Source: Myxococcales bacterium
Lineage (GTDB): Bacteria; Myxococcota; Myxococcia; Myxococcales; Anaeromyxobacteraceae
Reading direction: 5' to 3'
Length of the DNA stretch: 38,979 nt
NCBI GenBank assembly: GCA_021806645.1
Contig: JAJZQX010000022.1
Span: forward strand, 1-38,979
Below the pieces are notes generated by a model. That model did not search any database, was not told the DNA's origin, and was given only the letters and a program-made list of their open reading frames with translations. Made by a program: the position numbers and the translations under genes. Below are positions 13,377 to 22,449 of the stretch, piece after piece; the stretch's first letter is position 1, and each line of letters begins with the position of its first letter.

Positions 13377-15916
13377 CCCTGAGACCCGGCGTCCAGGTAG
13401 GCGGCTACCAGGTGCTGCGCTCGCTCTCGGCGGGGGGCAACGCCACCGTCTTCGTCGGGTTCGATCCGGTCCTCCACCGGGAGGTGGCCCTCAAGATCCT
13501 CTCCGGTCCGCAGGCCCACGACCCGTCGCAGCTGGAGCGGCTGCGCCAGGAGGCGCGGGTGCTGGCCCACCTGGCACATCCGAACATCCTGCAGGTGATC
13601 GACCTCGAGCTCTTCGAGGACCAGCCGGTGCTGGTCACCGAGCTGCTGGAGGGGCAGACGCTGCGGGAGCGCCTGGCGGCCGGCCCGCTCCCCGCGCCGC
13701 AGGCGCTCGAGGTGGCCATGCAGGTGGCCTCGGCGCTGGCGGCCGCCCACCGGCAGGGGGTGGTCCACCGCGACGTCAAGCCGGAGAACCTCTTCCTCAC
13801 CGGGGACGGGCACTGCAAGGTGCTCGACTTCGGCCTGGCCAAGCCGCTCGCCAGCGGCGAGAGCACGCGGCTCGGCGAGGCGCTCCAGACCACCGGGGGC
13901 CTGCTGCAGGGGACCATCGGCTACCTCTCGCCCGAGCAGATCGGTGGCCTTCCGGTGGACGCCCGCACCGACGTCTACGCGCTCGGGCTGCTGATCCACG
14001 AGCTGGTGGCCGGCCGGCCAGCGGGGCGGGGCGCCACCGCCATCGAGCGGCAGATCTCGCTGCTGCGGGATCACCCGGAGCCGCTGCCGCCCGAGGCCGG
14101 CGCGCCGGCCGGGCTGGACGAGGTGGTGGCCCGCTGCCTGGCGGTGGAACCGGCCGACCGCTTCACCGACGCGGGGGCGCTGCTGGTGGCGCTGGAGGAG
14201 GTGCGCGCCGGGCTGGGGTCGTCTCGCGGCCTGCTGCGCTGGTCATGGCGGCGCCGGTGGCCGGTGGTGGCCGCGGCCATCCTGGCGGGGTTGCTCGGGC
14301 TCGGGGCGGGGGCCTGGATCATGTCACGCCCGGTGACGGTCCCGACCTTCCAGCGGCTCACCTTCAAGCGCGGCAACGTGCTGCGCGCCCGCTTCGGCCC
14401 CGGCGGGCGCAGCGTGGTGCTGGGCGCCGCCTGGGACGACCGCCCGACCGAGCTGTTCCACCTCGACCTCGCCGGCGGGGAGTCCCGCCCGCTCGGCATC
14501 ACCAGCGCCGACGTGCTGGCGGTGAGCCGCACCGGCGAGCTGGCCGTGCTCCTCAAGGACCGCTACCTGCGCACCACGCTCGGCTCCGGTACGCTTGCGC
14601 GCGTCCGGCCCGGCCAGGGGTCGCCGCGCACGGTGCTGGAGGACGTCTCCGGCGCCGACTGGGATCATGCCGGACAGGAGCTGGCGGTGACCCGGCGGCT
14701 GCCGGGGGGCGCTCACGTGCTCGAGTACCCGCCCGGCCGAGAGCTCTTCCGGAGCGCCGGCCCGCTGGCCTGCCCGCGCTTCTCGCCGGACGGGCGGCTC
14801 ATCGCCTTCATGGGCTCGGCGCCGGCCTTCACCATCTACGTCATCGACGCCGCCGGCGGCGAGGCGCGCACCCTGCTCACCGGGTTGCAGGCCAGCGACC
14901 CGTTCGTGGCCTGGCTCCCCTCCGGCGAGGAGGTGGTGGTGGCCGGCAACACCGTCTTCGACTGGATGCCGCCGGTGCTGGCGGTGGGGCTGACCGGGAA
15001 GGTGCGACCGCTGGTGCGGTACCCCATGCGAACGCTCCTCCACGACGTGGCCCCGGACGGTCACCTGCTGCTGGAGCGGGAGTTCTTCCGGCGGGAGCTG
15101 CGCGTGGCGGGCCCCGGTCCTGGCCCCGGCCGCGATCTCTCCTGGCTCGACGGCAGCCAGGTGGCGGCGCTCGACTCGGCCCGCGGCCAGCTGCTCCTCG
15201 ACGAGAGCTTCGAGGCGGTGGCGCAGCGGCCGCAGGTGTTCCTGCGCCCGCTCGACGGCCGGCCGGCGGTGCGGCTGGGCGAGGGATCGGCGCAGGACCT
15301 CTCCGAGGAGGGCGCATGGGCGGCGGCCATCGCGCCGGATCGGGCCGCAGGGCTGCGCCTCTTCCCCATCGGCCCCGGCATCCGGCGAGACCTGCCGTTG
15401 CCCGGCTATCTTCCGGTGGAGGCGCGCTTCCGCCACGGGCGCGCCGAGCTGCTGGTGCTGGCCCACGCCGCCGGTGGCGCCCGCCGGCTGCTGCGCTTGC
15501 CGCTGGCGGGCGGGGCGCCGGTGGTGGTCCTCGATCGCGAGGTCACCGGCTTCGCGCCGTCCCCCGATGGCCGGACCGTGGCCACGGTAGACTCCACCGG
15601 GCTGCTGACGCTGGTGGAGCTGGACAGCCACCGCGAGCGCCCGCTGGGACGGATGGCCGCCGGGGAGCAGCCGGTCGGCTGGACCCCCGACGGCCATGGG
15701 CTGCTGCTGGCCGACCTGGGGCTCATGCCGCTGCGGATCATGCGGCTCGACGTCGCCGGCGGCGCCCGCACCGTCCACCTGGTCATCGCGCCGCCGGATC
15801 CGGCCGGCGTCGCCCTCGTCGACCGGGTCCGGGTCGATGACGCGGGGATGCTGGTCGCCTACTCCTTCATCCGCATCACCATGTCCGACCTGCTGCTGGC
15901 GGATCCGCTCGAGTAG
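13373..15916 (+). CDS. Transmembrane Ser/Thr protein kinase with a PD40/TolB-like sensor half
   Basis: An 847-residue receptor-like kinase. The kinase domain covers residues 11-280: glycine loop LSAGGNATVFVG (variant of GxGxxG), VALK with Lys41, HRDVKPEN with Asp134, DFGLAK with Asp152, SPEQ and DARTDVYALG. All catalytic residues are present, so activity is expected. One transmembrane helix lies at about 297-317. The remaining 520 residues, presumably periplasmic, contain repeated short blades (SPDGRLIAFMG, APSPDGRTVATVD, TPDGHGLLLAD) of the PD40/TolB beta-propeller type. Such kinases are abundant in Myxococcota. The gene is coupled to the MocR gene by an ATGA overlap, and its 3' end overlaps the convergent transporter gene by 41 bp. 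Substrate and ligand are unknown. Confidence 0.9.
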   Translation: MTLRPGVQVGGYQVLRSLSAGGNATVFVGFDPVLHREVALKILSGPQAHDPSQLERLRQEARVLAHLAHPNILQVIDLELFEDQPVLVTELLEGQTLRERLAAGPLPAPQALEVAMQVASALAAAHRQGVVHRDVKPENLFLTGDGHCKVLDFGLAKPLASGESTRLGEALQTTGGLLQGTIGYLSPEQIGGLPVDARTDVYALGLLIHELVAGRPAGRGATAIERQISLLRDHPEPLPPEAGAPAGLDEVVARCLAVEPADRFTDAGALLVALEEVRAGLGSSRGLLRWSWRRRWPVVAAAILAGLLGLGAGAWIMSRPVTVPTFQRLTFKRGNVLRARFGPGGRSVVLGAAWDDRPTELFHLDLAGGESRPLGITSADVLAVSRTGELAVLLKDRYLRTTLGSGTLARVRPGQGSPRTVLEDVSGADWDHAGQELAVTRRLPGGAHVLEYPPGRELFRSAGPLACPRFSPDGRLIAFMGSAPAFTIYVIDAAGGEARTLLTGLQASDPFVAWLPSGEEVVVAGNTVFDWMPPVLAVGLTGKVRPLVRYPMRTLLHDVAPDGHLLLEREFFRRELRVAGPGPGPGRDLSWLDGSQVAALDSARGQLLLDESFEAVAQRPQVFLRPLDGRPAVRLGEGSAQDLSEEGAWAAAIAPDRAAGLRLFPIGPGIRRDLPLPGYLPVEARFRHGRAELLVLAHAAGGARRLLRLPLAGGAPVVVLDREVTGFAPSPDGRTVATVDSTGLLTLVELDSHRERPLGRMAAGEQPVGWTPDGHGLLLADLGLMPLRIMRLDVAGGARTVHLVIAPPDPAGVALVDRVRVDDAGMLVAYSFIRITMSDLLLADPLE

Positions 15917-17177
15917 GCCGCGTCGGCCTCCCGCCCAGCCAGGCCTCGAGCGTCCAGATGGCCCCGGCCACGAGGATGGCGACCGGCACCACCAGCAGGG
16001 CGCGGTCGAGCGAGGAGAGGTCGGAGATCCGGCCGATGAGCGGCGGGGAGGGGACGTCGCCGAAGAGGTGGATGGTGAGGATGCTGAGCGCGACCGCGGT
16101 GGCCCGCTCGCCGGGCCCCACCACGTTCAAGATGACCGAGTTGATCGGCCCGGTGGAGGCGAAGACGAGCAGCTCCGCCACCACCATGGCCGGGAGGTAG
16201 ACCGCCGGCCGCGGGTCGGTGAAGACGATCCAGGCCAGCGGCGCCGCCAGCAGCGCCGTGACTCCGGATAGCCAGAGGTAGGCCTGCGCCGAGCGGCGCA
16301 GCAGCGCGTCGCCGAGCCAGCCGCCCGCGAAGGTGCCGACGAACCCGGTCACCACCACGATGGCGCCGAACTGGATGGTGGCCTGGGCCGGTGGCTGGCC
16401 ACGGATCCGCTCCAGGAAGGCCGGCATCCAGAAGGCCATCCCGCCCACGGCGAAGGTGTAGGCGGCATACCCGAGGACCGTCAGGACGTAGCTCCGGTTG
16501 CGGACCAGGTGGCCGTAGGCGGCCAGCGCGCCGCTCGGCGCCTCGCCCAGCCCCTCGTCCTGGGCGCCGCGGGGCGGATCGGGGAGCCGGAGGCAGAGGA
16601 GCGCGAGCAGGAGGCCGGGGGCGCCGGCGATGAAGAAGGCGGCCCGCCAGCCGAGGGCCTGGTTGACCAACCCACCGATGACGTAGCCGAGCGCCGAGCC
16701 GATGGGGATGGCGGAGAAGAAGACCGCCATGACCCGCCCGCGCTGCGTCTTCGGGTAGAGGTCGGCCAGCAGGCTCGGGGCGATGGTGCCGTAGGCCGCC
16801 TCGCCGATGCCGACCGCGGCGCGGGCCAGGAAGAGGGCCACGAAGCTGCCGGCGAAGCCGGCCAGCACGGTGGCGAGGCTCCAGACGAAGACGCCCATGG
16901 CCACCAGCGCCGGGCGGCCGCGCCGGTCGCCGAGGGCGCCGAAGACCGGGGAGGCGAGCATGTAGACCACCACGAACCCGGTCATGAGCAGGCCGAGCTG
17001 GGTGTCGGAGAGGGCCAGCTCGGAGCGCTTGAGGCTCTCGGCCAGGGCCGAGACCACGAAGCGATCGAGGTAGTTGAAGAGGTTGATCAGCGCCAGCACC
17101 ATCAGCGCGCGGCCGGCGGCTCCGGAGAGGAGCGGGCGCGGCGCCGCGGGGACCGTGGCGGCCGGGGCGGAGGGCAT
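15876..17177 (-). CDS. Spinster-like major facilitator superfamily transporter
   Basis: A 433-residue membrane protein with 12 predicted helices. The opening LINLFNYLDRFVVSALAES is typical of the spinster/MFS_1 branch, followed by the loop 2-3 motif GALGDRRGRPALVAMG, then GIGEAAYGTIAPSLLADLYP (spinster family signature) and, in the second half, PAMVVAELLVFASTGPINSVILNVV and FGDVPSPPLIGRISD. Homologues move lipids, lysophospholipids or organic anions, and the substrate is not deducible here. No strong ribosome site precedes ATG 17177, so a later start is possible. Its 3' end runs 41 bp into the end of the convergent kinase gene. Confidence 0.88.
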   Translation of the reverse strand: MPSAPAATVPAAPRPLLSGAAGRALMVLALINLFNYLDRFVVSALAESLKRSELALSDTQLGLLMTGFVVVYMLASPVFGALGDRRGRPALVAMGVFVWSLATVLAGFAGSFVALFLARAAVGIGEAAYGTIAPSLLADLYPKTQRGRVMAVFFSAIPIGSALGYVIGGLVNQALGWRAAFFIAGAPGLLLALLCLRLPDPPRGAQDEGLGEAPSGALAAYGHLVRNRSYVLTVLGYAAYTFAVGGMAFWMPAFLERIRGQPPAQATIQFGAIVVVTGFVGTFAGGWLGDALLRRSAQAYLWLSGVTALLAAPLAWIVFTDPRPAVYLPAMVVAELLVFASTGPINSVILNVVGPGERATAVALSILTIHLFGDVPSPPLIGRISDLSSLDRALLVVPVAILVAGAIWTLEAWLGGRPTRPTRADPPAAGRTW

Positions 17178-17237
17178 GGAGGAGGAAGGATAGCGGAGGC
17201 TGTCTCCGTGACAAGGCCGGGCGCGGGCCGGGCGCGC

Positions 17238-17987
17238 CTACTCCCAGCCCTCGAACTCGCTCACCACCGGCGCGTGGTCGCTGGTGCCGAACTCGGCCAG
17301 CACGCGGCAGCGGCGGGCCTGGCCGGCCAGCGCGCGGCTCGCCACCACGTAGTCGATCCGCCAGCCGACGTTCTTCTGCCGCAGCCCGCGCCAGGGCGGC
17401 CACCAGGTGAAGAGCGCCGGGTTGGCGGGGTCGAGCGCGCGCCCCACGTCGACCAGGTCCCGGGCCAGGAGCGCCGCCAGCATGGCCCGCTCGTCGTCGC
17501 GCTGGCCGATGGCGCCCGCCCGCCGCTCCTTCTCGTGCACGTCGGCCTCGGTGGCGGTGATGTTGAGGTCGCCGCAGAGCAGCAGCGGCCGCCCCGCCGC
17601 CGCGGCCACCCAGCCGTCGAGCGCGTTGAAGAAGCGGAGCTTGGCCTCGAAGTCCTTGCCGCCGTTCGGCACGTAGAGGCAGGCCACCGTGACGCCGCCC
17701 ACCTCGGCCGCCACCGTGCGCGTCTCGAAGTCGAACGGGGGGTGGAGGAACGCGGGCGGCGCCGTGACCCGGTCGGCGCGCACCAGCAGCGCCACGCCGG
17801 AGTAGGCCGACTCGCCGTGCCAGCAACCATGGTAGCCGGGCAGCTCGCGAAGCGACGCCGGGACCTTCGCCGGGGACGCCTTGATCTCCTGGAGGCAGAC
17901 CAGGTCGGGCGACTCGCGGTCGAGCAGCTCGAGCACCTGCGCCTCCCGAGCCCGGATCCCGTTGACGTTCCAGGTGACTACCTTCAC
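17238..17987 (-). CDS. xth: Exodeoxyribonuclease III (AP endonuclease)
   Basis: A 249-residue Mg-dependent DNA-repair enzyme of the exonuclease-endonuclease-phosphatase fold. The family order is complete: VTWNVNGIRAR (Asn), LVCLQEIKA (Glu metal ligand), YSGVALLVR, ACLYVPNGG, LLLCGDLNITATE (Asp/Asn), FTWWPPWRGLRQKNVGWRIDY, and the catalytic TSDHAPV at the end. It cleaves at abasic sites and trims 3' ends. The start is GTG 17987, chosen over the upstream ATG (18017) because GGAGG lies ten bases before it and MKVVTWN-type starts are usual for this family. It is followed after 60 bp by the transporter gene on the same strand. Confidence 0.93.
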   Translation of the reverse strand: MKVVTWNVNGIRAREAQVLELLDRESPDLVCLQEIKASPAKVPASLRELPGYHGCWHGESAYSGVALLVRADRVTAPPAFLHPPFDFETRTVAAEVGGVTVACLYVPNGGKDFEAKLRFFNALDGWVAAAAGRPLLLCGDLNITATEADVHEKERRAGAIGQRDDERAMLAALLARDLVDVGRALDPANPALFTWWPPWRGLRQKNVGWRIDYVVASRALAGQARRCRVLAEFGTSDHAPVVSEFEGWE

Positions 17988-18112
17988 GCGGCGACCTCCG
18001 CGAGAGGACCTATCCACACCACTTGCCGATAGCGACCCCGGCGGTGGAGGACGCCCTTTCCGGGGCGTACACGTTCACCTCCGGTGGCCCGCAGCCGCCC
18101 GGGGGCGGGGCA

Positions 18113-20005
18113 CTAGCCCGCGAGCAACCGCTCCGCCACCACCAGCGCGTCCACCGCCCAGCAGCTCGGGGGACGCGGCCGCTGGCAGCCCGGCAACCCC
18201 GCCACCGGGAAGCAGCTCAACACCGCGTTGCGCCAGCGGAGCGGAAGGCCGTGAATCCCGTGGATGGCGCCCAGCAGCGCCCCGGCGATGGCGGCGTTGG
18301 TGTCGGTGTCGCCGCCGCGCCGGACCGTGTCCACCAGCGCCGCCTCCGGCTCGGCGTGGCGCAGCTGGAAGAAGGCGTTCTGGAGCGCCACCGCCACGTG
18401 CCCCTGCTGGGTGGCGTAGTCGGGGCGGTGCCTGGCGGACGAGACCAGCGCCCCGATCACCTCGGCGTGGAGCCGCTGCTCCTTCGCGAAGGCCAGCGCC
18501 CAGTCGGCCAGCTCCGCCGGCGTCCCGCCCTGCGCCACGGCCCGCGCCACGGCGGCGGTGAAGACGACGCCGGCATCGACGCAGATGGGGTGCGGATGGG
18601 TGAGCCGGGCGTCCTCGCGGGCCATGGCCGCCAGCTCGGCCGGCGGCAGCCGGTGTCCGAAGATCCCGAGCGGCGAGATCCGCATCAGCGAGCCGTTGGC
18701 GGTGCTCGCCTTCCTGGCCGCGGCCCGGGCCGCGGCGGCCGGATCCTGCCCGGCACGCAGCGCGTCGGCGGCCGGCCCCAGCGCGGCCCGCGTGGTGTGG
18801 CCGATGTCGAACGGGTGGGACTCGAACCAGGCGACGTAGGCGCGCGCCGCGTCGCCGGCCTCGAACTGCCCGCGCCGGATCAGGGAGCGAGCCAGCGCCA
18901 GCGCCAGCTCCGAGTCGTCGGTCGGCTGGCCGGCCAGCAGGTTCCAGGTTCCGCCGTCCACCAACTCGCGGACGCCGTCGGGGTAGTCCTCGGCGATCTC
19001 CTCCTCGCTCTCGAACTCGACGAGGCTGCCGAGGGCGTCGCCGCAGAGCTGGCCGAGGAGCGCGCCCTGCGCTCGGCGCAAGAGTGGCTGGTCGGTGCAG
19101 GCGCGGCCCGCGCGAGTCTCCAGCAGCCCGTTCACGGCGCCGACCGGCGCCTGGTCGTGCCGCCGCGACAGCCGCCCGGCCAGCTCGGCCGCCAGGGCGC
19201 TGCCGCCGCCGGCCACCGGCCCGATCCTGGTCCTGGCCGCCGGGTGGTAGCGGACCTCCGCGCCGGCGGCGTCGACCAGGGTCAGGCCGGCGCCGAGGAG
19301 CAGGGCGTGGCCGGCCACCACGTCGTGGCCGTCGAGCGGCTGGAAGGAGACGGCCGCGTCGGCCTCGCCGGCCGCCACCAGCGCCAGCCGGTAGGCGATC
19401 GAGGCGACCGGGCGGAAGCGGCCGGGCGCGAGGGCGAGGCCGCTGGTGAGCGGGTGCTCCTCGGCTGACGGCGAGACCAGCACCACCGCGCCGGGGTGGA
19501 GCGCCGCACCGGCCCGGCGCGCGGGGACCGGGGTGCCGTTGCGCGTGACCGGGCCGAGCCCCTCGGCCCAGGTGATCAGGTCCTCGCCGCCGTGCGGGGC
19601 GGTGTGGGCCAGCACCACGCCCAGCACCGGGACGCCGTCGCGCAGGAGGCCGATGGAGATCGAGGCGCCGCGCCGTCCGCGCAGGAAGTACCGGGTCCCG
19701 TCGTTGGGATCGACCACCCAGACGTGGGGGCCCGGATCGCGTGGGGCCAGGTCGCGAGCCGGCGACTCCTCGGCGATGAAGCCGAAGTCGGGGAAGGCGT
19801 CGAGCAGCATCCGGCGCACCGCCTCCTCGGCCTCGCTGTCGGCGGGGCACTGGTCGCCTCCGCCGCGCGGTCCCTCGGGGCGGTGGAACTCGGCCGCCAG
19901 CAGGCGGGCCGCCAAGCGGGCCGCGTCGACGGCGACGGCGAGCTGCGGCCCGTAGCCGCCAGGAGGCGGACGGTCGGTGCGTGAGGCCGGGGCGGGCGGG
20001 GTCAC
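18113..20005 (-). CDS. Fusion: inositol-monophosphatase-fold phosphatase + DraG-type ADP-ribosylglycohydrolase
   Basis: A 630-residue cytoplasmic protein in one uninterrupted frame. Residues about 20-275 are an IMPase-family domain: IAEESP (Glu79-Glu80), WVVDPNDGT (Asp99, Asp102, Thr104; usual text DPIDGT) and DGHDVVAG (Asp228, matching the WDxAAG metal Asp). Residues about 308-625 are an ADP-ribosylglycohydrolase: GALLGQLCGDALGSLVEF, PTDDSELAL (Thr362, Asp363, Asp364) and RRGGDTDTNAAIAGALLGAIHG (Asp566, Asp568). Every expected metal ligand of both domains is present, so both are probably active. IMPase-fold enzymes act on inositol phosphates, 3'-phosphoadenosine phosphates or NADP; DraG-type enzymes remove ADP-ribose from proteins or small molecules. 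A joint role on a phosphorylated ADP-ribose or NADP-derived compound is inference. It stands alone, 125 bp from xth. Confidence 0.88.
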   Translation of the reverse strand: MTPPAPASRTDRPPPGGYGPQLAVAVDAARLAARLLAAEFHRPEGPRGGGDQCPADSEAEEAVRRMLLDAFPDFGFIAEESPARDLAPRDPGPHVWVVDPNDGTRYFLRGRRGASISIGLLRDGVPVLGVVLAHTAPHGGEDLITWAEGLGPVTRNGTPVPARRAGAALHPGAVVLVSPSAEEHPLTSGLALAPGRFRPVASIAYRLALVAAGEADAAVSFQPLDGHDVVAGHALLLGAGLTLVDAAGAEVRYHPAARTRIGPVAGGGSALAAELAGRLSRRHDQAPVGAVNGLLETRAGRACTDQPLLRRAQGALLGQLCGDALGSLVEFESEEEIAEDYPDGVRELVDGGTWNLLAGQPTDDSELALALARSLIRRGQFEAGDAARAYVAWFESHPFDIGHTTRAALGPAADALRAGQDPAAAARAAARKASTANGSLMRISPLGIFGHRLPPAELAAMAREDARLTHPHPICVDAGVVFTAAVARAVAQGGTPAELADWALAFAKEQRLHAEVIGALVSSARHRPDYATQQGHVAVALQNAFFQLRHAEPEAALVDTVRRGGDTDTNAAIAGALLGAIHGIHGLPLRWRNAVLSCFPVAGLPGCQRPRPPSCWAVDALVVAERLLAG

Positions 20006-20089
20006 CGCGCGGAGTGTACGCCGGGCGAGGGGGGCGGGGCGATGACCCGGAGGAGCGCCCGCGGGGGCAGGGCCGGGTGAGGAACGCGC

Positions 20090-22318
20090 TCAGGAACCCG
20101 CGGGGTCGGGAACGGGCGCCGCGAGCACCGGTGGGGCCGGGTCGTCGAGCACCACCCGCACCAGGCGGATCAGCTCGGCGGCGCTGAACGGCTTCCCGAG
20201 GAGTGGGGTTCCGGGCTGGAGCACGCCCTGGCTGGCGATCGCCTCCTCGGCGTAGCCGGACATGAAGAGGAGGCGCAGCCCGGGCCGCAGCCGCTGGGCC
20301 GCCGCGCCGCACTCCGGCCCGCTCATCTGCGGCATCACCACGTCGGTGAGGAGCAGGTGGAGCTCGCCGGCGTGCTCCCGGCAGACGCGGAGAGCCTCGT
20401 CGCCGCTCCCGGCGGCGAGCACGCGATGGCCGGACGCCTCGAGGATCCGGCGGGCGACTTCGCGCACCGCGCTCTCGTCCTCCACCAGCAAGATGGTCTC
20501 GCCCCCCCCGGCCACCTTGTCGCGCACCACCGGCATCGGACGGGGCACGGGCGCTGCGACCACCGGCCCACGGGGCAGGATGACCCGGAAGGTGGACCCG
20601 TGCCCGGGCTCGCTCTCCACCTGCACCTGGCCGCCGCTCTGCGAGACGATCCCGTAGACCGTGGCCAGCCCGAGCCCGGTCCCCTTGCCCTGGGGCTTGG
20701 TGGTGAAGAACGGCTCGAAGAGCCGCGCCTTGGTGGCCGCGTCGATGCCGCTGCCGCTGTCGGTCACGGTCAGCACCACGTAGTCCCCGGGAGGCAGCGG
20801 CCCCCCGGCGCCCTGCTCGTGGTTGCCGGTGCCTATGGTGAGCCGCCCGCCGTCGGGCATGGCGTCTCGCGCGTTGATCACCAGGTTCATGATCACCTGC
20901 TCCACCTGCGCCAGGTCGGCCAGCGTCAGCCAGAGGCCGGAGGCCAGCGACTTCTCGAGCCGGATGTCCTCGCCGATCACCCGGCGCAGCATCTTCTCCA
21001 GCTCCACCACCACGTGGTTCAGGTCGAGCGCCACCGGCTGCAGCACCTGCCTCCGGCCGAAGGCGAGCAGCTGGCTGGTGAGCGCGGCGGCCCGGCGCCC
21101 CGCCTTCTCCACCTCCAGGATGTCGTCCCGGACCGGGTTCGACTCGCCCAGCGCCTCCAGGGCGAAGGCCGCATGGCCGAGGATGACCGACAGCAGGTTG
21201 TTGAAGTCATGGGCCACGCCGCCGGCGAGCCGCCCGAGGGCCTCGATCTTCTGCGAGACCCGCAGGTTCTCGGCCAGGCGGGCCGCCTGCGCCTCGGCGC
21301 GGCGCTGGTCGCTGATGTCGCCGAAGGAGACGACGATCTGCTCGAGCTGGCCGCGTTCGTCGAAGGTCGGGTAGGCGTTTGCCAGCACCCAGCTGGGCGG
21401 CGAGCCGTCGCCGCGGTCGATCCCGAAGACGTGGGCGGCGATCGCCTGGCGCGTCGCCGCGACCCGGTTGACCGGGAAGTCCTCCAGCGGCAGCGGCGTC
21501 CCGTCCTCCCGGACGAAGCGCCAGGCCGGGTCCACGGCGGTCCGGCCACGCAGCTGGTCGGGGGTGAGGCCGAGGACGCGCGAGGCCTCGGGGTTGCCCA
21601 TGACGATGCTGGTGTCGGCGGCGTGGACGACGATGCCGACGCCCAGGCTCTCGACGAGCCGCCGCTGCCAGAGCTCGCTGGCCCGCAACGCCTCCTCGGC
21701 CTGGAGCCGCAGGGAGATGTCGGTGCAGGTCCCGATCCACTCGGCGATCCGCTCGTCCGGATCGGTCACCGGGACGCCCTGCAGCTCGAACACGCCGTAG
21801 TGGCCGTCGGCGCCCCTGATCCGGAGCGTGGTGCGCAGGGTGGTCCCGGTGGCGATGGCCCGGCGCCGGGCCTTCCCGACCCGCTCCACGTCCTCGGGGT
21901 GGATGGCCGCGAGCCAGCCGAAGCCGCGGGTCTCCTCCCAGCTCAAGCCGGTGTGGCCCTGCCAGGTCGGCTGCTCCTCCACCACCTCGCCGTCGGCGTT
22001 GGTGGTCCAGACGATCTGCGCGGTGGCCAGCACCAGCGAGCGGAAGCGCAGCGCGCTTCGCGTCGCCTCCAGGTCGAGCCGGCTCCGCTCCTCCAGCTCG
22101 GCCGCCAGCCTGGCCCCGTCCCGCCCCGCGGCCAGGACCCGGCGCCGCTGCCGCACGAAGGCGAGGAGGCCGAGCCCGGAGAGCAGCAGGCCGGCCAGCA
22201 CCGTCGCCCGCTCCGCCGTGAGCAGCCGACCGCCCAGGATCACGCCGCCGCCGGCCAGGATCGCCGCGGCGACCACCCAGATGGCCTGGACCAGTCGCCT
22301 GTGAGTTTGGCTCGCCAC
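20090..22318 (-). CDS. Hybrid sensor histidine kinase with two PAS domains and a receiver domain
   Basis: A 742-residue membrane-bound signalling protein. Two hydrophobic helices (about 11-30 and 38-55) with almost no periplasmic loop are followed by PAS domains at about 90-210 and 218-345 (the first with the C-terminal box GTCTDISLRLQAEE), the dimerisation/phosphorylation helix with His370 in GGVAHDFNNLLSVI, the ATPase boxes (NLVINARDAMPDGG; VTDSGSGID; FEPFFTTKPQGKGTGLGLATV), and a C-terminal receiver whose phosphoacceptor is Asp659 in LLTDVVMPQ, with the conserved Lys in GKPFS. GTG at 22318 is the start with CCGGAG eight bases before it. Phosphorelay from His370 to Asp659 is expected; no DNA-binding regulator lies next to it, so the output is unknown. 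Confidence 0.92.
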   Translation of the reverse strand: MASQTHRRLVQAIWVVAAAILAGGGVILGGRLLTAERATVLAGLLLSGLGLLAFVRQRRRVLAAGRDGARLAAELEERSRLDLEATRSALRFRSLVLATAQIVWTTNADGEVVEEQPTWQGHTGLSWEETRGFGWLAAIHPEDVERVGKARRRAIATGTTLRTTLRIRGADGHYGVFELQGVPVTDPDERIAEWIGTCTDISLRLQAEEALRASELWQRRLVESLGVGIVVHAADTSIVMGNPEASRVLGLTPDQLRGRTAVDPAWRFVREDGTPLPLEDFPVNRVAATRQAIAAHVFGIDRGDGSPPSWVLANAYPTFDERGQLEQIVVSFGDISDQRRAEAQAARLAENLRVSQKIEALGRLAGGVAHDFNNLLSVILGHAAFALEALGESNPVRDDILEVEKAGRRAAALTSQLLAFGRRQVLQPVALDLNHVVVELEKMLRRVIGEDIRLEKSLASGLWLTLADLAQVEQVIMNLVINARDAMPDGGRLTIGTGNHEQGAGGPLPPGDYVVLTVTDSGSGIDAATKARLFEPFFTTKPQGKGTGLGLATVYGIVSQSGGQVQVESEPGHGSTFRVILPRGPVVAAPVPRPMPVVRDKVAGGGETILLVEDESAVREVARRILEASGHRVLAAGSGDEALRVCREHAGELHLLLTDVVMPQMSGPECGAAAQRLRPGLRLLFMSGYAEEAIASQGVLQPGTPLLGKPFSAAELIRLVRVVLDDPAPPVLAAPVPDPAGS

Positions 22319-22449
22319 GCATCTCCGGGGGGACCCGACGTCCGACGATCCTTACTTTGGAGGCGAGGCGAGGCGGCTGCAACTATACGGAGCCAGGCGA
22401 CCGGAGCGGGGGCTCCGGATGGAACCGGGCGGCCTCGCCGCCGCCGGAG

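Noticed and set aside
15859-17826. 655-codon minus-strand frame
   Set aside because: It is out of frame with the MFS and xth genes it covers. Product is Arg/Gly/Pro/Ala-rich and the other frames encode recognisable proteins.
18075-20312. 745-codon minus-strand frame across the phosphatase-glycohydrolase gene
   Set aside because: A shifted frame of a clearly coded gene with both domains intact in the 18113-20005 frame.
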